A stretch of 49,395 bases of DNA from NCBI RefSeq assembly GCF_913055755.1, contig NZ_CAJXKH010000013.1, forward strand, positions 1 through 49,395. The letters are read 5' to 3'. A program made the translations under genes and the position numbers. Position 1 is the stretch's first letter. Each line of letters starts with the position of its first letter. Source of the DNA: an uncultured Microbulbifer sp. (lineage in GTDB: Bacteria; Pseudomonadota; Gammaproteobacteria; Pseudomonadales; Cellvibrionaceae). Positions 16,315 to 26,430 of the stretch are shown here, piece by piece. The notes under the pieces are model-generated. The model was given only the letters and a program-made list of their open reading frames with translations, did no database searches and had not been told where the DNA came from.

Positions 16315-19230
16315 TTAACCGCGTTTGACGGTTACGCTGCTGCCGCTATACCGGACGGTTTCGTCAATACCGGTATCCAGCTCGAACGGCTTATCGTTGG
16401 CATCGATCCAGCGTACTCTGATCTCCCGTTGCTTCGCCATACCTTCGAAGCTTCCGTTGCGTTCACCGATAGTGAGCTGTCCGGTAGTGTCGTTATAGCT
16501 GACCGGGATACGCGACCACTCGCCGTTCTCATAGCCATAGCTCACCCCGTCATCCTCGTAGATTTCGAAGTGCCCGTCAGCGCCGGTGAATACGTTCAGG
16601 GTCAGCGGGGTGTTGAGACTATCCGCGGTGCTCTGGATTTCCGGACCGGTGGGCAGGATGCTGCCGGCTTTTACGTACAGCGGCATCCGGGTGTAGGGCG
16701 CGTCGGCCTCAATGGTCTGACCGCCGCGGTACTTCTCGCCGCTGTTGACGTCGTACCAGTCGGCACCTGCAGGCAGATAGACGTCCCGCGAACGGGCGCC
16801 GAATTCGGTGACCGGATTGACCAGCAGGGACGGGCCAAACATGTACTGGGTATTGATATCGCGCACCTTCGGGTCGCTGCCGAAGTCCATTGCCAGTCCG
16901 CGCATCATGGTGCCGTCCCTGTGGTGGGCGTCGCCCGCCAGGGTGTAGATATAGGGCATTAATCGATAGCGCAGTTTGGTGTATTCCACCATGCTGTTGT
17001 AGGTGTCGCTGCCCTCGTCGGCGATATTGAATATCTCGCGGTAGGGGTTCTGTCCATGGGAGCGGAACAGCGGGGTAAATGCGCCGAACTGGAACCAGCG
17101 CAGGTTCAGTTCCTGCCACTCCTGCTGTTCACTTTCTGCCATTTCCTTGTAGTTACCAACCACCACATCGCCGTTGTAGCGGAACCGGTCCTCCGGGGTG
17201 AAGCCCCCGATATCGAAGGTCCAGTAGGGCATGCCCGCCATGCCGACACCGATACCCGCGGCGATCTGCTCTTCCAGGTTGGACCAGCGCGAAACCACGT
17301 CGCCACTCCAGATCGCCGAGGCAGTGCGCTGGATACCGCCGAAGCCGGAACGGGTGAGAATGAACGCGCGCTTGTCACCGTCGGTTTCACGCTCGCCCTG
17401 ATACACGGTTTCCGCATGGGGCAGGGCGTAGGCGTTGAACATTTCCGCTCCGGTGCCCAAGGCGTTCGGGGTGATCAGGTCCTTGCGGTGTTTGAAGCTC
17501 AGGTTGGAGTGAATATCCGGTTCCACTGCGTCCAGCCACCAGGCATCGAAGCCGACAGTGTTGAGCTTGTCGCGGATCTGGCTCCAGTATATTTCCCGGC
17601 ATTCCGGGTTATAGGCATCGTAGAAGGTATTCAGGTAGCCGCCGCCGATCCAGTCCAGGTTCTGTTCCTCGATGTTCTTGTTGAACATACAGCCCTTGGC
17701 ATCGAGCACGGCGTAGTTGTCCGTGGTGGGATAGAACTTGGGCCACACGGAAATCATGATATTGGCATCGAGGTCATGCACCCGGTCCACCATGGCCCTG
17801 GCATCCGGGAAGTGTTCCTTATCGAAATCGTGACTGCCCCAGGCGTCTTCCGGCCAGTAGGACCAGTCAAGCACGATATTGTCGATGGGAATTTTGCGCT
17901 CGCGGTACTCTTCCAGTGCACCAAGTAATTCGTCCTGTGACTTGTAGCGCTCTCGGCTCTGCCAGAAACCGAAAGCCCACTTCGGCAGCATGGTGGCTTT
18001 GCCGGTGAGCTCGCGGTAGCCGGAAATTACCTCGTCCTTGTTTTCGCCGGCGACGAAATAGTAATCCACCGCCTTGCCGGTATCCGCGGCAAAGGACAGT
18101 TGCTGTTGTTCCTGCTCCGGTAGCGGACCGTGTTGCAGCAGGCGCATGTAGCCGCCCTGGGGTTGCCACTCGAGATCGAGCTGATACTTTTCACCAGCCT
18201 TGAGGTCTACTTTGGCATTGTGATACCAGGGGTTCCAGTTCATACGCCAGCGATTCAGAAGTTCTTCGCCGTCCAGTGAAAGGCTGGCATAGCCACTGGA
18301 GTACATTTTAAATTCGTGCTCGCCGCTCTCCGTGGGTTTGATGGTGCCAGTCCACTGGATACGCAGGTCCTTCGCCTCCGCCACCTCTTCGGGCAGCGGA
18401 ATTTCACGCACGCTGGCGTGGGACAGGAACTGATAGTTCAGATCTGCTTCGGCGCGCTCAAGTTTGAGCTCGTCGCCGTCGTAATAGCGTGCGGTGAGTC
18501 CACCGGCTTCGCCCTTGGCGTCATACAGTTCGAACCCTTCCGGCAGAGGCTGCGGCGGTAGCGGGTCGCCAATACGGCTGATACCGGTGTTATTCCACAG
18601 TAGTCCATAGTTTCGGTTGGAAATCAGGTACGGGATGCTGATCTCAAGGTTATAGGTGGTGAGTTCGATATTCTCGCCCCGGTAGTTCACGCGGCCATCC
18701 TGTTGCTGGCCGAGCCCGTAGAAGGCTTCATCGGGCTGTGGCTGGAAACGCTGGCGAAAGGAGTGGGAATCCGCATCGACGGGACCGGGCTCGTTGATGA
18801 CCTGCCCCATGCTGCGGCTGGCTTCCGCCAAGAGGGTAATACCCGCTGCATTCTTGAATTCCACCGCGCCGCTATCCAGGGATACTTCTGCGGTCACTGC
18901 CGTGGTTTTCACCAACAGCTCGCCGTTCTCTTCGGCAATGGTGAAGGGAATATCCCTGGGCTGGGCGATGACCATCAGGGTGTCCGGCAGGTTGCTGAAA
19001 TCCTGCTGCGGGGTGGCGGTCACACGGATGATCTCTTCGTCGATGATCTGCACACGGACATTGTGGAAATCACTGTCCGCAAGAGTCACCACCGCGCCGT
19101 GCGGTGTTTTTTTCCAGCTGGCGTGAGCCGCGGGTTTACCTTGCTGAGTATTCTGTTGACCGTCACAGCCATAGAGTGCGGGAAAGAGGGCCAGCGCAAG
19201 CAGTGCGCCTTTGGGCTTGAAATTTTTCAT
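16315..19230 (-). CDS. xyl31A: GH31 alpha-xylosidase with PA14 insert, lipoprotein
   Basis: 971 residues. The signal peptide ends in a lipobox (FPALYGC, Cys22), so the enzyme is probably membrane-anchored. A PA14-like insert (about 220-385, GLTARYYDGDELKLERAE to EWQPQGGYMRLL) interrupts the N-terminal beta-sandwich, exactly the trait of C. japonicus Xyl31A. The (alpha/beta)8 domain carries nucleophile Asp567 in WWLDAVEPD and acid/base Asp644 in WSGDVVSRW. Xyl31A removes the non-reducing-end alpha-1,6-xylose from xyloglucan oligosaccharides. It lies 36 bp after the GH35 gene in the same transcript direction, matching the known GH31-GH35-TonB receptor-GH95 order. Confidence 0.93.
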   Translation of the reverse strand: MKNFKPKGALLALALFPALYGCDGQQNTQQGKPAAHASWKKTPHGAVVTLADSDFHNVRVQIIDEEIIRVTATPQQDFSNLPDTLMVIAQPRDIPFTIAEENGELLVKTTAVTAEVSLDSGAVEFKNAAGITLLAEASRSMGQVINEPGPVDADSHSFRQRFQPQPDEAFYGLGQQQDGRVNYRGENIELTTYNLEISIPYLISNRNYGLLWNNTGISRIGDPLPPQPLPEGFELYDAKGEAGGLTARYYDGDELKLERAEADLNYQFLSHASVREIPLPEEVAEAKDLRIQWTGTIKPTESGEHEFKMYSSGYASLSLDGEELLNRWRMNWNPWYHNAKVDLKAGEKYQLDLEWQPQGGYMRLLQHGPLPEQEQQQLSFAADTGKAVDYYFVAGENKDEVISGYRELTGKATMLPKWAFGFWQSRERYKSQDELLGALEEYRERKIPIDNIVLDWSYWPEDAWGSHDFDKEHFPDARAMVDRVHDLDANIMISVWPKFYPTTDNYAVLDAKGCMFNKNIEEQNLDWIGGGYLNTFYDAYNPECREIYWSQIRDKLNTVGFDAWWLDAVEPDIHSNLSFKHRKDLITPNALGTGAEMFNAYALPHAETVYQGERETDGDKRAFILTRSGFGGIQRTASAIWSGDVVSRWSNLEEQIAAGIGVGMAGMPYWTFDIGGFTPEDRFRYNGDVVVGNYKEMAESEQQEWQELNLRWFQFGAFTPLFRSHGQNPYREIFNIADEGSDTYNSMVEYTKLRYRLMPYIYTLAGDAHHRDGTMMRGLAMDFGSDPKVRDINTQYMFGPSLLVNPVTEFGARSRDVYLPAGADWYDVNSGEKYRGGQTIEADAPYTRMPLYVKAGSILPTGPEIQSTADSLNTPLTLNVFTGADGHFEIYEDDGVSYGYENGEWSRIPVSYNDTTGQLTIGERNGSFEGMAKQREIRVRWIDANDKPFELDTGIDETVRYSGSSVTVKRG

Positions 19231-19266
19231 GGTCTTTTCCGTTGTTATATTTGTATTGATGATCGT

Positions 19267-20955
19267 TCAATCGATTTTGTAGGTGGCGAGCTTTACCCTG
19301 AGCACGTGGGGACGGTAGATAAAGTTCAGGCCCCAATCGGTCTGGTCGCCATTCCATACGCGCTCGAATACCCATTCGCCGTCTTCAAAATGGCCTTCCT
19401 CCACACGGTCAAAGGTAAACTGCTCACCTTGCAGTTCCCTGCTGGGAGCAAAGCTGACGCGCGCGTGGTAGCCGATAACCAGGTATTCATTTTTTCCGAG
19501 TTCCGCAATCACCGCGCCACCGGAGGCGGGGTCATTACCCTTGGGTGGGTCTATCCAGAAGGCGGGACGGCCATAGGTGATTTCTGCGGTCCAGTCCCCG
19601 AGATCCTGGCGCTGCGTAAAGTCCTCGGGATCTCTCTGTTCCTTCTCCTCAGCTTCGCTACCCCTGGCGTTCCACAGTTCCTTGTCCGCTACGTAGGTAT
19701 CCACCGGTTCGGAAAAGCCCCAGGTGCGATGGTTCAGGCTGATATCCGCCCATTCTGAACCCATGGAACCGAAGACCCTGTACAGATCCGCGAAGGGTTT
19801 GATGACCTTCTCATCCACGGTCTCCGCACCCAGCGGGTAGTTGGAGTACTTTGTGTTGTCCATACCGAAGGGCGCGAAGCCGAGGGCGCCGTGACCCAGG
19901 GCGTCAAAGAAATAGCGCACGTAGGGCTGGTCGTTGCCGATCTCGGCGATATAGAGCGGGTTGTCGTCGCGCGCATAGAGGTCCATTACCCTCGTTGCGG
20001 TCTTGTGATCGCGGAAGTAGATATCGGGGGAGATCATGTCGATATGCGGCGCCGCGGATTTCCAGATATGGATCACATTGTCGGTGGCGCCGCCGCTGGA
20101 ATACTGACCCGGTTTGCCGGGGTTGAACGGGTTGCGCAGGGCCACGTTGACGTACATCGGGAGCGGGTATACCTCCTTGCCTGCTTCGGCAATTTCATCC
20201 ACAAACCGACCGATATGCCAGGCATGGAAAAATTCGTCGGCGTCTTTGCCGAAGACCTCGGTCCAGTTGCCGGGTGCCTTGCCGGTATCATTGAGTAGTT
20301 TTTGCGGTACCGGCTGCTGGAAAATTTTCTGCGGGGTCTCGGAGTAGTCCCGCGCTGAACCATAGGTTCCCACCTCATTCTCGACCTGTACCATGATGAC
20401 AGTGCGCTGGCGATCCACCTTTTTCAGGTGTCGCATCAGCTGTACGAAAGCTTTCTTGTCCGCCTCCAGGGTGCTGCGGTGGTGGGGCGACAGGGAGTTC
20501 AGGGTCTCGCCTTTTTCAGTTTTGACCCTGGGGAATCGCTGGTTGTCCAGCTTCACCCAGGACGGAGCATAGTGCGGGGCGTTGTTCTTCCATGTGGCGA
20601 ACCACAGCAGCACCAATCGCACCTGTTTTTCCCGTGCCTGCTCGATCAGGGTGTCCACAAAGGAAAAATCGAATTCGCCTTCCCTGGGCTCCACCTGTTC
20701 CCAGGCCACAGGAATGACCAGGGTGTTTGCATGCATCTGCTCCACCACCGGCCACACGTCCGGGAGTGCCGCCGGGTAGTTGGCGGAGTTGTTGGTCTGG
20801 GCGGCGAGTAACAGGAAGGGCTTTCCGTCCACCACAAGTGCGTGTCGGCCGCGTTCCTGCACAATACTGGGGATGTTGCTGGCCGCATGGGTCGCCCCAC
20901 TTGCGACAAGGATCAGCAGGAGTAGCGGCAAATAACGGAGGGTAAATCTTCTCAT
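19267..20955 (-). CDS. bgl35A: GH35 beta-galactosidase (Bgl35A-like)
   Basis: 562 residues with a signal peptide ending near GATHA (about residue 25). Acid/base Glu194 lies in VENEVG and nucleophile Glu338 in IAEIGND. After the TIM barrel a smaller beta domain (about 400-560, DUF5597-like) follows, as in the short GH35 enzymes of Cellvibrio. It would remove beta-1,2-galactose from xyloglucan side chains after the fucosidase has acted, exposing xylose for the GH31 enzyme encoded 36 bp downstream. A second GH35 of this same short type is at 43032-44645. A GC hairpin separates this gene from the TonB receptor gene. Confidence 0.92.
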   Translation of the reverse strand: MRRFTLRYLPLLLLILVASGATHAASNIPSIVQERGRHALVVDGKPFLLLAAQTNNSANYPAALPDVWPVVEQMHANTLVIPVAWEQVEPREGEFDFSFVDTLIEQAREKQVRLVLLWFATWKNNAPHYAPSWVKLDNQRFPRVKTEKGETLNSLSPHHRSTLEADKKAFVQLMRHLKKVDRQRTVIMVQVENEVGTYGSARDYSETPQKIFQQPVPQKLLNDTGKAPGNWTEVFGKDADEFFHAWHIGRFVDEIAEAGKEVYPLPMYVNVALRNPFNPGKPGQYSSGGATDNVIHIWKSAAPHIDMISPDIYFRDHKTATRVMDLYARDDNPLYIAEIGNDQPYVRYFFDALGHGALGFAPFGMDNTKYSNYPLGAETVDEKVIKPFADLYRVFGSMGSEWADISLNHRTWGFSEPVDTYVADKELWNARGSEAEEKEQRDPEDFTQRQDLGDWTAEITYGRPAFWIDPPKGNDPASGGAVIAELGKNEYLVIGYHARVSFAPSRELQGEQFTFDRVEEGHFEDGEWVFERVWNGDQTDWGLNFIYRPHVLRVKLATYKID

Positions 20956-20981
20956 GGTGAAAACAATTCTCGATGAAAGAT

Positions 20982-20999
20982 GCCCCCCTGAAGGGGGGC
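20982..20999 (-). terminator. Intercistronic hairpin after the TonB receptor gene
   Basis: GCCCCCC / GGGGGGC make a 7-bp all-GC stem with a four-base loop, in the 67-bp gap between the receptor stop (21023) and the GH35 start (20955). There is no proper T-tract on the minus strand (CATCTTTC follows). A partial terminator or mRNA-stabilising stem that sets receptor level above the enzymes is likely. Confidence 0.55.
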
Positions 21000-21022
21000 T
21001 CCAAGGTTCTGACTGACGTCTA

Positions 21023-23905
21023 TCAGAAGGTGGTGGTCATGCGCATGATGTAAGTGGTGTCATTTACGTATGCGCTCTTGTGATCACCGGCAGCGTTCTG
21101 GTCTGCGATCAGGACAGTTTCCGCGTTACCCACGTTGATGGCTTGCAGGCTGATTGCGAGATTCTCGTTAAATCGATACTCCACTGAGGCATCGAGCTGT
21201 CCGTAGTCATCGTTGTAGACCGGCAACCGCCACTGCCCATTGACATCGCCGTTGAAACCGTTCTGTCCCACGCCCATGAGGAACTTGCTGCGCCAGTTGT
21301 AGGCGAGACGCGCGGAAATCGGACCTTTTTCATACATTGCCGTGAAGTTGTAGGCATTGCGTGAAATTCCGGTAAACGGGAGGTCTGCATAGCTGGAGAA
21401 ATCTGTATCGACTGGCTGTGAAATGTCTTCCAGGTTCATCTCACTGTCGATATATGTGTATGTCGCATCTATGCCCAGGCCGTTAAATGGTTCGGGTAGT
21501 TGGTCGAAAAACTTCTTCAGACCGATTTCCGCCCCCTGGAGTTTGCCCTCACCATTGTTCGTGGGGCGGGCAACGTTATAGGTCCAGCCGTCGTACTCTT
21601 CACGAACAAACTCGCGACTGATCAAATCGGAAATGTTTTTATGGAATACGTTGATGTGGGCCATGCCCCCGGTATCGTTGAAATACCACTCGAGAGACAG
21701 GTCAAACTGATCGGCTAGCGTGGGGTCAAGAGCGGGGTTGTCGTAAAGGTCCGCAGTAAGAATAAAGTTTTCCAGAGCCGGAGCATCTTCCAGGGTGACT
21801 CCGTTGGGCAGTGATGCACTTAATACCTGATATGCCTGCAGGTCGCTGAAGGCAGGCCGCGCGATGGCTCGAGCCGCAGCGAAGCGCAGCAGAAGGTCGT
21901 CGCTGAGTTCCATTTTCAGGTTAAGGCTGGGGAGTACATTGGTGTAGCTGTTATCCACCGACAGTGATTGTTCATCGCGGTAAAAGCCCATGTCCCCGTT
22001 GATATCTGTCACGGTGGTCGGATAGATGGTGTTACCACGGGTGGACATTTCCGTCTTCACTACACGGACACCGACATTGCCGTTAACCGGGTATTTAAGC
22101 TGATCCCAGCCAAAATAGGTCATGGCATAGATGGCGCTGGTGTTCTCGTCCTGTAGGTTGGTGTAGGCATCTTCGTTGATGTCGCGCACCGTGATGGGGC
22201 CGTAGCAGCAAAGGTAGTTGCCGGAGTCTGCCGCCTGCTGATGCAGGTCAACGAATGACTGTGGGAAACCGGATGCCAGGCTGCTATTCGGCGTCATGAA
22301 AAAGCCCGGGTGGGCCCCGTCACCACGATAGAAATTGTCCAGTTTGTTCAGTGTCAGCAGGTTGGGATTCGCTGCCGGCATTGGTGCCATGCCATCGAGT
22401 GCCCACCAGCGCATCCACTGTTGGTAGATGGGCTGCCAGTCATATCCCGTGTCGTGGTTTTCAGAGGTGGTATCGGTAAACCGGACACCAAATTTGGCAC
22501 CGCGGATAGTCCCCGAATCAAAAGTGTATTCCGCATCCAGGCGCACGGCGCTTTCTTCCGCCTCGTTATCTGTGCGGTTGTCCATGGTGAAGGCCATATA
22601 ATAATTGGCCGGATCGCTCAGGTAGTCTGCATCGCTGCGCATCTCCGGACGGCCGCCGGTCAGGTCCACATCCAGGTATGCCACTTCGACACCGCTGGCA
22701 ACGGTGGCGTCCAGACTTTTGGTCTCCGCCATAACATGTTGCAGATCGAAATTTATGTTCCAGTTTTCGTTGGGGTGCCACTGCAGGTTGTAGGAAATGT
22801 CAGTGGTTTCCGACTCCCGGTCCTGGAATCGTGCAGCAGCTCCCATGGGAATGCCCCCGGTGACAGAGGCAAGTTTCCCTTTGCGGAAAATGCCGTTGCT
22901 GTCGTAAGTGAACTCGGTGCCGTCGGCGGGGACAATATCGAGTGGCCAGTTGTCGACGAAGATCGAGCTTTCATCCCAGAATTCTGCATACTGGCTGTTG
23001 AATACCTGGAAATACATTTCTGTAGTGTCGTTTACCCGCCACTGAACTACGCCGTAAGAACCCTGGCGTTCGCGGTCAAACTCGTAGCTGCGCCAGTCGG
23101 CACCGCGGGGAACATAGACGGTCTGGCCGTCGACGAGATTGTCTCGCGGGAAAAACGCGCGGGTGTATACGCCGTCGGTGCGAGTTGCGGCTTCTGAATA
23201 GGCGAAATCGAGGAGTACGCCTACTTCGCCCTGGCCCACGCCCCAGCGGTTACTGAATAGGGCGGAGGCCGATGGACTGGTTTCTTCTGCGAAGTCTCCG
23301 TAGCTACCCTCTGCGGTAAAGGAGATTTCAGAACTGTCGTAGTCAAAGGGCTTCTTGGTGCGGAGATTTACCGTGCCGCCGAGACCGCCTTCGACCAGAT
23401 CTGCACTCTGGTTTTTATAGACGTCGACACCGGCCATCAATTCGGGTGGAACGTCCTGAAAACTGAGGGCGCGCCCGCCGTCAGCGGTGAAACTGTCACG
23501 TCCATTCAGTTCGCTGCGGACCATGGTGAGGCCGCGGACCATGACCCCGGACCCCTCAGCCGAGAAATGTTCTGGATCACCCAGTGATTTGAAGTGCGTG
23601 ATGCTGACCCCGGGAATTCGCTGCAATGCCTCGGTGACACTGCGATCGGGCAGCTTTCCAATATCGGATGCGACAATGGAGTCGACAATCTGTTCTGCAT
23701 CCCGTTTGATGTCCTGGGCGGACATAATGCTGAGGCGTTGCCCGGTAACCGTAACCTCCTCTACAGACTGGCTGTTCTCGGTATCCTCTTTCGAATCTTC
23801 CTGAGCCAAAGTTACTGTCCCCAGCGCCATCAGGGAAATCCCCGAGGCAACCCGGATTACCTGTGACAACCTGGACCTGGCAAATAGCTTTTTATAGTTA
23901 TGCAT
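21023..23905 (-). CDS. TonB-dependent outer-membrane receptor, probable xyloglucan oligosaccharide importer
   Basis: 960 residues. After a signal peptide (about 1-34) a TonB box-like EEVTVTG (about 49-55) precedes the plug domain (IVASDIGKLPDRSVTEALQRIPGV, then RGL and GGTVNLRTKKPFD). The rest is a 22-stranded barrel ending in aromatic MRMTTTF, the usual C-terminal Phe. The 'DIGKLPDRSVTEALQRIPGVSI' plug belongs to the large carbohydrate receptor group of Cellvibrio, Xanthomonas and Caulobacter. Between GH95 and GH35 it should carry xyloglucan oligosaccharides into the periplasm using TonB-ExbBD energy. No SusD partner is present, as is normal in Proteobacteria. RBS GGGAGAAGAGAG precedes the ATG. 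Confidence 0.93.
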   Translation of the reverse strand: MHNYKKLFARSRLSQVIRVASGISLMALGTVTLAQEDSKEDTENSQSVEEVTVTGQRLSIMSAQDIKRDAEQIVDSIVASDIGKLPDRSVTEALQRIPGVSITHFKSLGDPEHFSAEGSGVMVRGLTMVRSELNGRDSFTADGGRALSFQDVPPELMAGVDVYKNQSADLVEGGLGGTVNLRTKKPFDYDSSEISFTAEGSYGDFAEETSPSASALFSNRWGVGQGEVGVLLDFAYSEAATRTDGVYTRAFFPRDNLVDGQTVYVPRGADWRSYEFDRERQGSYGVVQWRVNDTTEMYFQVFNSQYAEFWDESSIFVDNWPLDIVPADGTEFTYDSNGIFRKGKLASVTGGIPMGAAARFQDRESETTDISYNLQWHPNENWNINFDLQHVMAETKSLDATVASGVEVAYLDVDLTGGRPEMRSDADYLSDPANYYMAFTMDNRTDNEAEESAVRLDAEYTFDSGTIRGAKFGVRFTDTTSENHDTGYDWQPIYQQWMRWWALDGMAPMPAANPNLLTLNKLDNFYRGDGAHPGFFMTPNSSLASGFPQSFVDLHQQAADSGNYLCCYGPITVRDINEDAYTNLQDENTSAIYAMTYFGWDQLKYPVNGNVGVRVVKTEMSTRGNTIYPTTVTDINGDMGFYRDEQSLSVDNSYTNVLPSLNLKMELSDDLLLRFAAARAIARPAFSDLQAYQVLSASLPNGVTLEDAPALENFILTADLYDNPALDPTLADQFDLSLEWYFNDTGGMAHINVFHKNISDLISREFVREEYDGWTYNVARPTNNGEGKLQGAEIGLKKFFDQLPEPFNGLGIDATYTYIDSEMNLEDISQPVDTDFSSYADLPFTGISRNAYNFTAMYEKGPISARLAYNWRSKFLMGVGQNGFNGDVNGQWRLPVYNDDYGQLDASVEYRFNENLAISLQAINVGNAETVLIADQNAAGDHKSAYVNDTTYIMRMTTTF

Positions 23906-23970
23906 CTCTCTTCTCCCATCTTTATGGTGGATTATTTTTACCGCTAAGACTTTGAATACCTCTGTTATTG

Positions 23971-26430
23971 CTATTCGCCCGACACCGGAGAGCTCTGCGG
24001 CTCAAACCGGGTGAGCAGATAGCTTTTTCCGGCCCGGGCGGTGAAGGCTTTGCTGGTGCCCCTGCCGTCCATGGCGAGAATTTTTTTACTGCCGGCTTCG
24101 CGCAGGACAAAGTCGGCGTTTTCCGGCAGTTGCAGCTGAATTTCCCCATCGCTGCCGGTATACAGCCGTGCTTGTTGCAATTGCCGCTCTTGCCAGTGCA
24201 TATCGACGGTGACATTACCCCGTGCGCGCAGGCCGGTGACACGTCCGTCGGGCCAGGACTGCGGTAGCGCTGGCAGCAACTGAATCCGGCCGTTTTTTGA
24301 TTGCAGCAGCATTTCCGCCATGCCCGCGGTCGCACCAAAATTTCCGTCAATCTGGAATGGTGGGTGGCTACTCCACAGGTTGGGCAGGGTGCTGTCTTTC
24401 AGTTGCGCGGCGAGGATCTTGTGGGCGCGATCGCCGTTGTTGAGGTTTGCCCACAGGGCGATTTTCCAGGCGCGGCTCCAGCCGGTGCCGGCATCGCCGC
24501 GGGCATTCAGGGAGTTGCGTGCGGCTTCCAGCAGTTCCGGGGTGTTCGCACTGATTTTTTCGCCGGGGAACAGTGCGTAGAGGTGGGAGACATGGCGATG
24601 CTGGTTTTCCGGATCGTCCAGATCCTGTTTCCATTCCTGTAACTGGCCCCATTTACCGATACGCAGCCCCGGATCGAGGTTTTCCAGGGCGATATTGAGT
24701 TCACTGGCAAAGGCGGTGTCGCCGAGCAGGCTGGCGGCATCGCGGGTACTGCTGAGGAGTTCGTGCACCAGTTGCTGGGACATGGCGGCGCCGATGGTGA
24801 AGTTGCCGTGTTCCGGGGAGTAGCTCGGTGATACCACCAGTTTGCCGTCCCGCGGATCTTCGATCAGGCTGTCGAGCCACAGTTGCGCTGCGGCTTTCAT
24901 TACCGGGTAGGCGCGCTCACGCAGGAAGCGCTGGTCGCGGTTAAAGCGGTAATGCTCGTAATAGTGGTCTGCGAGCCAGGCGCCGGCCTCCGGTTGCCAG
25001 AAGGCGGTGGGCCAGTCGATCACGCCGCTAAAGCCCCACACATTGGTGTTCAGGAACAGGGTCCAACCCCGTGCCCCGAGCAGCTTTTCTGCGGCGAGCG
25101 CGCCGGGTGCCTGCAGGTTGTCGATAAAGTCAAACAGGGGGGCCGTGGTTTCCGCGAGGTTGGTGACTTCCGCCGGCCAGTAATTCATCTGCAGGTTGAT
25201 ATTGGCGTGGTAGTCGGCATTCCATGGCGGGGTGGCGGAGTTATTCCACACCCCCTGCAGGTTGGCCGGCAGTGAACCGGCGCGGGAGCTGCTGATCAAC
25301 AGGTAGCGGCCGTACTGGAAATACAGCTGCTCCAGGGCGCGGTCAGCAGTACGGTTGCCGGTGCCGTAACTTTCCAGCCACTGATTAATGGGCGGTGCGG
25401 CAACTGCGGGCGTGTGTAAATCCAGCCGGACGCGGGAAAAGAGTTCGGCGTAGTCGGCGATATGGCTGTTGCGCAGGACCGGGTAGCCGCCACTGCGCAG
25501 TTTGCGGCTGACCCGGTCCATACGTGCCTGCACCATCCTGTGGGGATTGTTGCCGCGGTACTGCGGGTACTCTGCCGCGTATTCGGTGCCCGCTGCCAGT
25601 AGCAGGGTGGCGCTGTCGGCGCCAGAAACAGTGAGGGTGCCATCGCGTTCGGTTTGGACCCTTCCGCCCTCGGTTACCAGCTGTAACTGGGCTTCATAGC
25701 CAAGGCCGTTGTCGTCGAGCCGGCCGCTGACGGTAATGCGCTGATTTCCCGCATGCGTGTGTGCGGTGCGATTGTCCGGGATCGCGAGCCGCGCGCTGAA
25801 GTGAATACTGCCGGGGCGGTTGGAGGACAGGTGCACGGCGATGATTTCATCGGGATAGCTGGCCAGGTATTCGCGGGTGTAGTGCACATCGCCAGAGGAA
25901 TAGGTCACCGAGGCGACGCCGCTGCGCAGGTCCAGGCTGCGGCGATAGTCATGCACCGCACCCGCGTCCGGGAATTCCAGCACCAGATTGCCGAAGCTCT
26001 GGTAGTTGCCGTAACCGGTGATCTTGTGGCCAAGCACGTCGGCCACATCTTGCGGTGGAAGTGCCCCTTTTTTTGCCAGTTCGCCGCGCACCTGTGCCAG
26101 AGCGGCGGTGCGGGATTCCCGCGGCAGACCAAAGTCATATTGGCCGGTAGTGTTTTCCTTCGAGCCCGGGCCGCCGGTCCACAGGGTCTTTTCGTTGAAT
26201 TGCAGGGTGTCGCGGGTAACACCGCCCTGGACCGTAGCGCCGAGGGCGCCGTTGCCGATGGGGAGGCTTTCTGTTTCCCAGCTGCGAGCGGGCTGGTCGA
26301 ACCAAATTTCCAGTGGCACCGGGTTTTCCGAGGCCGCAGTCATCCCGCTGGCGAGCCACAGGGCCAGCGCGGTGGCAATCCGGTTGCAGGTTGTACCCAC
26401 CGGTTGGCGGCGGGAGACTTCTCTGTTCAT
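23971..26430 (-). CDS. afc95A: GH95 alpha-L-fucosidase (Afc95A-like)
   Basis: 819 residues with a signal peptide (about 1-34, ending MTAASEN). The N-terminal beta domain starts with the family phrase WETESLPIGNGALGATVQGG. The (alpha/alpha)6 barrel holds ANINLQMNYWPAE with Asn410 and Asn412, corresponding to the catalytic Asn pair known in Bifidobacterium AfcA, and SPSYSPEHGNF with the probable acid Glu. It hydrolyses alpha-1,2-fucose from galactose, the first step in trimming fucosylated xyloglucan side chains. Some GH95 members act on alpha-L-galactose instead. It is the first gene of the minus-strand run, with the TonB receptor gene 65 bp on. The start codon has only a poor RBS. Confidence 0.92.
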   Translation of the reverse strand: MNREVSRRQPVGTTCNRIATALALWLASGMTAASENPVPLEIWFDQPARSWETESLPIGNGALGATVQGGVTRDTLQFNEKTLWTGGPGSKENTTGQYDFGLPRESRTAALAQVRGELAKKGALPPQDVADVLGHKITGYGNYQSFGNLVLEFPDAGAVHDYRRSLDLRSGVASVTYSSGDVHYTREYLASYPDEIIAVHLSSNRPGSIHFSARLAIPDNRTAHTHAGNQRITVSGRLDDNGLGYEAQLQLVTEGGRVQTERDGTLTVSGADSATLLLAAGTEYAAEYPQYRGNNPHRMVQARMDRVSRKLRSGGYPVLRNSHIADYAELFSRVRLDLHTPAVAAPPINQWLESYGTGNRTADRALEQLYFQYGRYLLISSSRAGSLPANLQGVWNNSATPPWNADYHANINLQMNYWPAEVTNLAETTAPLFDFIDNLQAPGALAAEKLLGARGWTLFLNTNVWGFSGVIDWPTAFWQPEAGAWLADHYYEHYRFNRDQRFLRERAYPVMKAAAQLWLDSLIEDPRDGKLVVSPSYSPEHGNFTIGAAMSQQLVHELLSSTRDAASLLGDTAFASELNIALENLDPGLRIGKWGQLQEWKQDLDDPENQHRHVSHLYALFPGEKISANTPELLEAARNSLNARGDAGTGWSRAWKIALWANLNNGDRAHKILAAQLKDSTLPNLWSSHPPFQIDGNFGATAGMAEMLLQSKNGRIQLLPALPQSWPDGRVTGLRARGNVTVDMHWQERQLQQARLYTGSDGEIQLQLPENADFVLREAGSKKILAMDGRGTSKAFTARAGKSYLLTRFEPQSSPVSGE

